A stretch of DNA of 12,217 bases from an uncultured Clostridiaceae bacterium. GTDB lineage: Bacteria > Bacillota > Clostridia > TANB77 > CAG-508. The notes beneath the pieces are model-generated. The model worked only from the letters and a program-made list of their open reading frames with translations. It was not told the origin of the DNA and did not search any database. Where the stretch lies: positions 1-12,217 of the forward strand of contig CATZDQ010000028.1 of the NCBI GenBank assembly GCA_958417695.1. The letters are read 5' to 3'. Shown in pieces: positions 1-4,989 of the stretch. Position numbers and translations under genes: made by a program. The number at the start of each line of letters is the position of its first letter. Position 1 is the first letter of the stretch.

Positions 1-69
1 CAACTTAATCAATAGCTTTCCCTTCCAATTTAATTGCCTGGCTATCTTTTGTAAGATTTCTTTTTCCAT
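1..69 (-). CDS. N-terminal fragment of a leftward hypothetical protein
   Basis: Only the first 23 codons lie in the window; the gene runs off the left edge. The visible peptide is MEKEILQKIARQLNWKGKLL followed by IKL. The ATG at 67-69 is preceded on the minus strand by GAGGAG about 8 bases upstream, which supports this start. The peptide is basic and amphipathic and has no signal peptide in the visible part. Similar short openings (a charged helix, then LNW-K/R-K) occur in small uncharacterised clostridial proteins, but this is recalled, not tested, and no function can be given. The gene stands out for its upstream region: about 420 bases with two tandem leftward promoters and four Spo0A-type boxes. 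This suggests control linked to the transition state or sporulation. Confidence 0.6.
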   Translation of the reverse strand, partial: MEKEILQKIARQLNWKGKLLIKL

Positions 70-98
70 ATTATATACTCCTCTTCCACACCAAATAC

Positions 99-127
99 TT
101 GCAATTCTATTTTTGCCAGTATATAAT
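99..127 (+). promoter_or_regulatory. Rightward sigma-A-like promoter
   Basis: TTGCAA at 99-104 and a perfect TATAAT at 122-127 are separated by 17 bases. It points right, away from the partial leftward gene, and no rightward coding gene follows. An intrinsic terminator lies about 70 bases beyond the predicted start near 134. Confidence 0.4.
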
Positions 128-133
128 AGAGGT

Positions 134-203
134 ATATTATATACCTTTTTTGGTGTATTTTATGAGAGATAGCATTCATTTGACGATGGGCTATCTCTTT
201 TTT
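134..203 (+). ncRNA. Candidate small RNA, antisense to the leader of the leftward gene
   Basis: This is the interval between the predicted start of the rightward promoter (99-127) and the end of the rightward terminator (165-203), giving an RNA of about 70 nt. It contains no credible reading frame. It would be fully complementary to the leader made from the leftward promoter at 232-260. The evidence is only the pairing of a good promoter with a good terminator around a non-coding stretch. The short hairpin at 131-145 followed by six T could also stop the polymerase at once. Confidence 0.3.
165..203 (+). terminator. Rho-independent terminator (rightward)
   Basis: AGAGATAGC (165-173) pairs perfectly with GCTATCTCT (190-198), with a 16-base loop and a run of T at 199-203. 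Read leftward it has no U-tract, so in the leader of the leftward gene it would be only a hairpin. Confidence 0.6.
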
Positions 204-231
204 GGCTTATACAATATTTCCTTTAAATGGT

Positions 232-260
232 ATTATACTTGTTTATTTTTGCTTTTTCAA
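232..260 (-). promoter_or_regulatory. Proximal leftward sigma-A promoter (P2)
   Basis: Read on the minus strand, TTGAAA (255-260) and TATAAT (232-237) are separated by 17 bases. The predicted start is near 225, giving a leader of about 156 nt before the ATG at 69. An exact Spo0A-box 7-mer (266-272) lies 5 bases upstream of the -35, a position suited to activation. Confidence 0.6.
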
Positions 261-265
261 CAACT

Positions 266-473
266 TTCGACATATTTCCTAAAAAAGTTTTCGACAAAAT
301 AGTTAAATACTGGGAAATATTTTTTTCTTATCCCTAGAGCTCTTTTAAATTTACTAGTTTTCTATTATTTTTACATTTAGTCTTTTTTTAGTCTATTTTG
401 TCGAAATAGAAATATTGTATAAATTGATTATAAAAGATAGTTGTGCCTTGGTCAAAAAAACTAGGTTTCGACA
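266..473. promoter_or_regulatory. Cluster of four Spo0A-type boxes
   Basis: Exact matches to the Spo0A-box core (TTCGACA, or TGTCGAA on the other strand) lie at 266-272, 290-296, 399-405 and 467-473. Three of the four are followed by A-runs. At this base composition chance would give far less than one exact match in about 200 bases on both strands. Two boxes sit just upstream of the -35 elements of P2 (266-272) and P1 (467-473); the box at 399-405 lies shortly downstream of the P1 start. The box core is established for endospore-forming Firmicutes. Binding here is inferred, and the box at 467-473 partly merges with a terminator U-tract. Confidence 0.5.
427..455 (-). promoter_or_regulatory. 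Distal leftward sigma-A promoter (P1)
   Basis: Read leftward, TTGACC (450-455), a 17-base spacer and TATAAT (427-432) make the closest match to consensus in the window. It lies just beyond the terminator of the 489-1055 gene and therefore serves the next leftward gene, whose ATG is at 69. The predicted start near 420 would give a leader of about 350 nt. Confidence 0.6.
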
Positions 474-498
474 AAAAAAGAAAAGCTTTTATGCTTTT
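473..498 (-). terminator. Terminator embedded in the end of the 489-1055 gene
   Basis: On the minus strand AAAAGC (493-498) pairs with GCTTTT (481-486) around a six-base loop, followed by C and seven T (473-479). The TAA stop codon (489-491) is in the loop, so the last codons of the gene form one arm of the hairpin. Confidence 0.55.
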
Positions 499-1055
499 TC
501 TATTTCATTTAACATTTTTCTTCTTAATTGGTTCCAGTTCCATCCGGATATATATTCTAGTACTTGTGAAGAATTATAATGGTATTTTTGCGCATATTGA
601 TTCCACTCTTTCACATTTGGAAATTTAAATTGTTCTTTTGTTATTTGCTGTAAACACGCATAACTTTGTTCATACCAAGCATATAAAGCATTCTCTTTTG
701 GATAGAGTTTGGTCGTCTGTAATGTTTTTTTCGTAACGACAGTATAATAATCATTTATTAATTTTTGTATTTCCTGACTAATCTCTTGTGTTTGTTTAGC
801 ATATAAGCCATCATTTTCTATTGCTTTGGATAGCTTTTTACGTGTTTGTTTAATCTTTTTGTAAATTCTTTTTTCTGGTTCATCAAATTCTAATTTTAAG
901 GCTTCCCAACTTTCTACCTCTAAATGAGCACATAATGTAATCGAACTATATAAAGCATAATGTTTAGCATATAAGTCCCATTCTTTTTGTGTTAGTGTAT
1001 AATCTTCTTTTATTCTCTTTTTTAATTCTCTTACCGATTTTTCATAATAATTCAT
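489..1055 (-). CDS. Hypothetical protein with a duplicated W-YA-SS-W module
   Basis: This soluble, highly charged protein of 188 aa has no signal peptide or membrane segment. It carries two copies of one module, at about residues 11-57 and 135-181. Each has Trp (26, 151), Tyr-Ala (29-30, 154-155), Ser-Ser (37-38, 162-163) and a closing Trp-x-x-Leu (50-53, 174-177). The linker between is helical and Lys-rich. The pattern resembles the homing-endonuclease-associated repeat, a small helical DNA-binding unit. That link is inferred from the spacing of aromatic and Ser-Ser positions and is not certain. No nuclease catalytic motif (HNH, GIY-YIG or LAGLIDADG) is visible. The ATG is preceded by CTGGTGAT, a moderate ribosome site, and by an extended -10 promoter. 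The gene is monocistronic. Confidence 0.7.
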   Translation of the reverse strand: MNYYEKSVRELKKRIKEDYTLTQKEWDLYAKHYALYSSITLCAHLEVESWEALKLEFDEPEKRIYKKIKQTRKKLSKAIENDGLYAKQTQEISQEIQKLINDYYTVVTKKTLQTTKLYPKENALYAWYEQSYACLQQITKEQFKFPNVKEWNQYAQKYHYNSSQVLEYISGWNWNQLRRKMLNEIEKA

Positions 1056-1098
1056 TTTATCACCAGTTTATTATTCTCTACGCTTTTTCTTTTTTCTT

Positions 1099-1107
1099 AT
1101 TATAACA
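1099..1107 (-). promoter_or_regulatory. Extended -10 promoter of the 489-1055 gene
   Basis: On the minus strand TGTTATAAT (TG-N-TATAAT) lies about 44 bases upstream of the ATG at 1055. There is no good -35 at 17 bases, which is common for extended -10 promoters. Confidence 0.4.
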
Positions 1108-1163
1108 GTTTCATAAAACAAAATAAACTCCTTTAAAGGTACTATTTTTAAATTTCTATAGAA

Positions 1164-1194
1164 AAAAGAAATAGTGCCTAAATCTATTTCTTTT
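1164..1194 (-). terminator. Rho-independent terminator of the M23 peptidase gene
   Basis: An 11-bp perfect stem joins 1164-1174 and 1184-1194 with a 9-base loop. It begins about 10 bases beyond the stop codon at 1204, and the leftward strand ends in a T-run (1162-1167). The run of T on the other arm means it could act both ways. Confidence 0.7.
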
Positions 1195-1203
1195 CTTTAT
1201 TTG

Positions 1204-2259
1204 TTATTCTGGTATATTCGTATCCATGATATCATATTTTCTTTCATAATCTTTCGTGTCTTCGTAGGCTTTATAAACTTCTGATTTATTCTTTTTTAAG
1301 AAATTTATTAGTCCATAGACATCAATCCAGATTTGGTTGGTACCTTCTTTTTGAGATTCATCAAAGATTAATTGTAAACCAAAATGTAAATGTGGTACAT
1401 TTATATTGTTAACATTTTCTTTACTACTGTATCCTGTCATTCCTAGATATCCAATGACATCTCCTGCTTTTACTACCTTTCCCTCTTCTATCTCTTTGGC
1501 AAAGGGGTGGTCTTTTCTTAGGTGAGCATAGTAGTAATATCGCTTTTTATCAAAACTTCGAATTCCTACTCTCCATCCACCATATTGGTTCCAGCCAGCC
1601 GCTTCTACCGTACCAGATTCTACCGCTATAATAGGAGTTCCTATCGCTCCCATTAAATCGTTTCCTAGGTGTGTTCTCTTGTAACCATAGGACCTACTTG
1701 CACCAAAATCATCATAATGACTAAATCCATAGTTTTTGGCAACTGGCAAGAATGCTTTTATTCCATATTTTTTTTGATAGCATTTACTTCCATCTGCTTG
1801 TATGGTTTCTATTTCATATTCACCGATATACTCTTTTAAGATAGCTTCATAACTTTCATAATAGTAGGGATATAATTTCATATTTTCTGTAATTTGTTCT
1901 ATACTTTCTCCATCTTTTAGTTTTTGTACAACGGTATCTAAGTCTTTTTGCTTAAAAGATTTAAAATTTCCTCCATATTTTGCTGCTAAATAGGCAAGCA
2001 GTGTTATCCAATTAATTGGTGTTTCTCCTTCTTTTGTATGGGAGGCTATATCTATTTTAGCGGTTTTATCTAATAATTCTTCTGTTACATTAAAATCTAC
2101 CCATTTAATATATTTTTTTTCTTCTACTTTTTCAGTTCCTACTTCTTGTGTTGCAAAAGATTTTAAAAGGGTAAGAGAAAAAATACTGCCTATCATAAAA
2201 ATGGCAATGATGTTCATGTAGATATATTTCTTTTTTATTTTTACTGCTTTTAAAATCAT
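1204..2259 (-). CDS. Membrane-anchored M23 family metallopeptidase (peptidoglycan endopeptidase)
   Basis: This 351-aa protein has a basic N-terminus and one membrane segment or uncleaved signal at residues 15-33, so the rest lies outside the membrane. Residues about 50-150 form a conserved-looking helical region (WVDFNV, WITLLAYLAAKYGG, YYYESYEAIL) that precedes M23 domains in some clostridial proteins but has no named function that I know. The M23 (LytM-like) domain spans about 185-300. All zinc and catalytic residues are visible: His197 and Asp201 in HLGND, His246 in YAHL, and His290 and His292 in PHLHFG. The predicted role is zinc-dependent cleavage of peptidoglycan cross-bridges or stems during growth, division or sporulation. 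The start has GGAG 7 bases upstream of the ATG. The gene has its own terminator and is separated from hup by another, so it is monocistronic. Its promoter is not clear; TTGTCT near a TATACA-like box is the best candidate. Confidence 0.9.
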   Translation of the reverse strand: MILKAVKIKKKYIYMNIIAIFMIGSIFSLTLLKSFATQEVGTEKVEEKKYIKWVDFNVTEELLDKTAKIDIASHTKEGETPINWITLLAYLAAKYGGNFKSFKQKDLDTVVQKLKDGESIEQITENMKLYPYYYESYEAILKEYIGEYEIETIQADGSKCYQKKYGIKAFLPVAKNYGFSHYDDFGASRSYGYKRTHLGNDLMGAIGTPIIAVESGTVEAAGWNQYGGWRVGIRSFDKKRYYYYAHLRKDHPFAKEIEEGKVVKAGDVIGYLGMTGYSSKENVNNINVPHLHFGLQLIFDESQKEGTNQIWIDVYGLINFLKKNKSEVYKAYEDTKDYERKYDIMDTNIPE

Positions 2260-2343
2260 AGTAAATCTCCTTTTTTATCTTCTGTATATTTATGCTATTC
2301 TTAAGACAATTATGCTTGCCTATCCAGCGAAAAAAGACAAAAA

Positions 2344-2371
2344 AAAGAACAAGTTTTGACTCTTGTTCTTT
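2344..2371 (-). terminator. Rho-independent terminator of hup
   Basis: A perfect 10-bp stem (AAAGAACAAG with CTTGTTCTTT, 2344-2353 and 2362-2371) with an 8-base loop is followed leftward by T at 2339-2343. A 14-bp perfect palindrome centred on GAATTC (2373-2386) sits between it and the hup stop codon. Confidence 0.8.
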
Positions 2372-2404
2372 TATATGAATTCATATGTTTATATAAATTT
2401 CAGA

Positions 2405-2683
2405 TTATTTTTTGTTTACTAAGTCTTTTAAAGCTTTTCCTGCTTTGAATACTGGAGCTTTAGAAGCTGGTATTTTGATTTCTTCTTTAGTTTGTGGGTT
2501 TCTTCCTTTTCTAGCTGCTCTTTTTCTTACTTCGAAAGAACCAAATCCAACTAGTTGAACTTTGTCACCTTTTACTAAAGTTTCTGTAACAACATCAACG
2601 AAAGCGTTTAATGCTGCTTCAGCATCTTTCTTTGTTTCTCCTGTTTTAGCTGCGATAGCTGCGATTAATTCAGATTTGTTCAT
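2405..2683 (-). CDS. hup: HU family DNA-binding protein
   Basis: At 92 aa this is the full usual length of bacterial HU. The N-terminal helical dimerisation half (MNKSELIAAIAAKTGETKKD) is followed by the DNABII signature GFGSFEVRKRAARKGRNP at about residues 47-64. The IPASKAPVFKAGKALKDLV tail is typical of HU rather than IHF. HU is the abundant nucleoid protein that bends DNA without strong sequence preference. The ATG has a near-perfect ATAGGAGGT site about 8 bases upstream, fitting high expression. The codons are cleaner than those of neighbours (many GCT, AAA and GTA). The gene lies 177 bases downstream of the flippase gene with no clear terminator between, so read-through is possible. Only a weak promoter candidate (TTGGCG, then GATAAA) is seen in the gap. 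A flippase gene near hup recalls the clostridial yabM-mazG-hup-rqcP-yabP order, but mazG, rqcP and yabP are absent here. Confidence 0.97.
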   Translation of the reverse strand: MNKSELIAAIAAKTGETKKDAEAALNAFVDVVTETLVKGDKVQLVGFGSFEVRKRAARKGRNPQTKEEIKIPASKAPVFKAGKALKDLVNKK

Positions 2684-2860
2684 TTAAATTACCTCCTATA
2701 AGTTTTCATATGTAGACTATTCCTTTATCTACTACTTACAATATTCGCCAATCTTTTTCAAAATCCTTCTTTTTTTCTGATTTTTTTCTTTCAAACCTTT
2801 ACGGCTGTAAGTTTTTACCTCTTGCGTGCTCTGTAAGTGCTTATTTTACTGCGTTTTGCA

Positions 2861-4501
2861 CTATTTATAAATTCCGACTTTTTCTAAAAGTTTGCTCAAC
2901 TTATGTCCATATGGAATCATATTTATCTCTTCTTTTGTAAAGATTTTTAAAACTATGACGGCTATAGCGTAGACAACGATTGCTACAACAATTGCTATTA
3001 TTGTGGCCATCTTTCCTGCATTTATACCTCCTAATAGTAAATAGATACCATAAGAACAGATAGACATCATGATGGTTGCTAAAACAGGTTTAGCTACAAA
3101 TTTAGAAAAACTTAGTCCTAATTTCATATTGGCTCTTAAAACATTAAATCCAATAAAGAAGGCAACTGCATGACAAGCTACTGTAGCAAAGGCAGCACCT
3201 GCTGCACCTATACTTGGTATTGGTACTAGTACTAGGTTTAGTATTAATTTAAGGCCCACACCAATGGATAAGGCAATAGCTGGTACCATAATTTTTCCTA
3301 ATCCTTGCAATGCCCCATTTACGGTTTGTTCTAGTACGGTAAAGATAATAGCCAGTGCACTTATCTGGAAGATAAAAGCGCCATCTGGTGCATTAGGAAA
3401 TAGTAAGTTTAGAATAGGCTGTGCAAAAATCATCATGCCAATCATGCAGGGGAATCCAATTAACATGGTAACTAATAGAGAAAAGGAAACTCTTTTTCTT
3501 CCTGTTTCCATATCTCCGGTTGTTTTTGCTGATGTGATAGCTGGTACTAATGCTGTTGCAAACGCTATATTAAATGATAGTGGCAGGGATACTAAAGTAT
3601 CTACTTTTCCACTTAAAATACCATATTGTGCTTTTGCTTCTACTTCTGGTAGAAAGGTTTTTAGACTTCTTACAACCGTGGTTGAGTCTATATTTCTATT
3701 TAAAGATGTTAGAATAGAACTTAAAGACATTGGTATAGATACAGAAAGGATTTTCTTTACTGTACCCCATAGACTTTTGGTTCTAAAACGTCTGGATGAT
3801 ACAATTTCTTTTGCTAAGTCTCTTCTTCTCATTTTGTAATAGATAAATAGATAGAAGAAACTAGTAACAGTGGCCAAGGTAGTTGCTAAGTTTGCACCTG
3901 CTGCCATAATGTTGGTATTGGCTCCTGAAAATATAGCTACCATTTCTACAACGAGCACCGTTAAGACTGTGTTAAAGAATGGCGCGACCGTTTGGGAAGT
4001 CGCGGGTGCTTTCATGTTGTCTCTACCATTAAAATATCCTCTAAAGACACTTATAATAGCCACAAAGAATATAGCTGGTGATAAAGCAACTAAGCTTAAT
4101 TCTGCTTCTGGAATGGAAAGCCATACATTAGATATGTAATGTGCTCCAAAGAATAATAGTAAGGTACCTATTAGACCAATGACCGCAAAGGTAGCTAAGG
4201 CTATTTTAAAGATTCTATGAGCTCCTCTATAGTCCCCCTTTGAAGTATGTTCTGATACTAGTCTTGCTACGGCATTGGGTACACCTGTTGAAGAAAGTGT
4301 TAATAATAGTGCATATATGGAAAATCCTGCACTATAAATTGCATTTCCTTGGTCTCCAAAGCCTTCTTTATTGGTTAGATACCATTTATAAACTAATCCT
4401 AATAATTTAATTAATATTTGTGATATCATCAAGGCCATAACGCCTTGCATAAAACTTTCCCCTTTTACTTTATGCCCTCTTTGACTATGTTTGCTTCGCA
4501 T
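2861..4501 (-). CDS. SpoVB/MurJ-like MOP-superfamily lipid flippase
   Basis: The 546-aa protein is almost wholly hydrophobic, with about 14 membrane segments after a short basic cytoplasmic start (MRSKHSQRGHKVKGESF). The family-typical opening appears at about residues 18-60 (LMISQILIKLLGLVYKWYLT, then an IYSAGFSIY stretch), followed by STGVPNAVARLVSEH. These features place it in the polysaccharide biosynthesis/SpoVB branch of the MOP exporters, which move undecaprenyl-linked wall precursors across the membrane. The length fits YtgP/MurJ (about 544 aa) slightly better than SpoVB (about 518 aa), so vegetative lipid II flipping and spore cortex precursor export are both possible. The ATG has AAGGAAGGAAAC directly upstream and a strong promoter 74 bases further up. 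It is divergent from the coupling ATPase gene and upstream of hup. Assignment to family is firm; the exact paralogue is not. Confidence 0.92.
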   Translation of the reverse strand: MRSKHSQRGHKVKGESFMQGVMALMISQILIKLLGLVYKWYLTNKEGFGDQGNAIYSAGFSIYALLLTLSSTGVPNAVARLVSEHTSKGDYRGAHRIFKIALATFAVIGLIGTLLLFFGAHYISNVWLSIPEAELSLVALSPAIFFVAIISVFRGYFNGRDNMKAPATSQTVAPFFNTVLTVLVVEMVAIFSGANTNIMAAGANLATTLATVTSFFYLFIYYKMRRRDLAKEIVSSRRFRTKSLWGTVKKILSVSIPMSLSSILTSLNRNIDSTTVVRSLKTFLPEVEAKAQYGILSGKVDTLVSLPLSFNIAFATALVPAITSAKTTGDMETGRKRVSFSLLVTMLIGFPCMIGMMIFAQPILNLLFPNAPDGAFIFQISALAIIFTVLEQTVNGALQGLGKIMVPAIALSIGVGLKLILNLVLVPIPSIGAAGAAFATVACHAVAFFIGFNVLRANMKLGLSFSKFVAKPVLATIMMSICSYGIYLLLGGINAGKMATIIAIVVAIVVYAIAVIVLKIFTKEEINMIPYGHKLSKLLEKVGIYK

Positions 4502-4574
4502 GTTTCCTTCCTTTGCTTTTTTATTTAGATTTTTTCTGGAAAAAGTCTAGAAAACCTTTTATACACATGATAAG

Positions 4575-4603
4575 ATTATATGCATAAATAGAAGATTATT
4601 CAA
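4575..4603 (-). promoter_or_regulatory. Sigma-A promoter of the flippase gene
   Basis: On the minus strand TTGAAT (4598-4603), a 17-base spacer and a perfect TATAAT (4575-4580). The predicted start near 4568 gives a leader of about 65 nt containing a short A/T hairpin. Confidence 0.65.
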
Positions 4604-4924
4604 GTGTTTTTTTAGATTATTCGTTTTTTCTATTCTCATGCTATTCATGTATATGACTTTTATTCTTACTATTTATTTGTTTATGCGAATTTCAATTTAG
4701 TACTATGTTTGCTAAAAAAAACTCTACGACATTGCATAAAGTTTTTAGTTTTGTACTTTATAATTCTCATTCATATCCTGTTATATCTATTTCTTGCATA
4801 TTCTTTTCTCTTATTATATTTCTTCTTTTGATATAATATCTCATCTTATTTTCTTTTTCAATAGAGTGTTCATTAAAAAGTAGCTTTTATCTTTTATTTT
4901 TTTCGTCAAATTTCCTTAAAACAC
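4604..4924. other. AT-rich divergent intergenic region, no gene seen
   Basis: This is the core of a 488-base gap between the divergent flippase and coupling-ATPase genes. No reading frame with a ribosome site is visible on either strand. It holds an extended -10 motif, TGATATAAT (4829-4837, rightward), with no gene-like product after it, and a weak A/T inverted repeat around 4715-4755. A Spo0A-box variant TTCGTCA lies at 4902-4908, 16 bases upstream of the -35 of the ATPase promoter. None of these is convincing alone. Confidence 0.4.
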
Positions 4925-4953
4925 TTGTATTTTTGCCCATTTTATAAGATAAT
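4925..4953 (+). promoter_or_regulatory. Sigma-A promoter of the coupling ATPase gene
   Basis: TTGTAT (4925-4930), a 17-base spacer and GATAAT (4948-4953). The predicted start near 4960 gives a very short leader of about 30 nt before the TTG start. Confidence 0.5.
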
Positions 4954-4989
4954 ATATATGGATAATTATAATTGAAAGTGGTGAATATT

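Noticed and set aside
99..302. Plus-strand frame with a hydrophobic product
   Set aside because: It overlaps a promoter, a terminator and Spo0A boxes, has no ribosome site, and its composition is that of translated AT-rich non-coding DNA.
443..628. Plus-strand frame of 61 codons
   Set aside because: It covers the terminator and 3' end of the 489-1055 gene in antisense and has no ribosome site.
2373..2386. 14-bp palindrome centred on GAATTC as an operator
   Set aside because: It lies downstream of the hup stop codon beside the terminator, with no promoter, so a regulatory role is unsupported.
2744..2750. TTCGCCA as a Spo0A box upstream of hup
   Set aside because: It fits only the loosest TGNCGAA form, is single, and is not placed next to a convincing promoter.
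3264..4139. Two open frames on the plus strand inside the flippase gene
   Set aside because: They are antisense to a clear 546-aa membrane protein, have no ribosome sites, and their composition is the mirror of the flippase codons.
4715..4755. A/T inverted repeat as a terminator or small RNA
   Set aside because: The stem is only 7 A/T-dominated pairs with a long loop, which is expected by chance in such AT-rich DNA.
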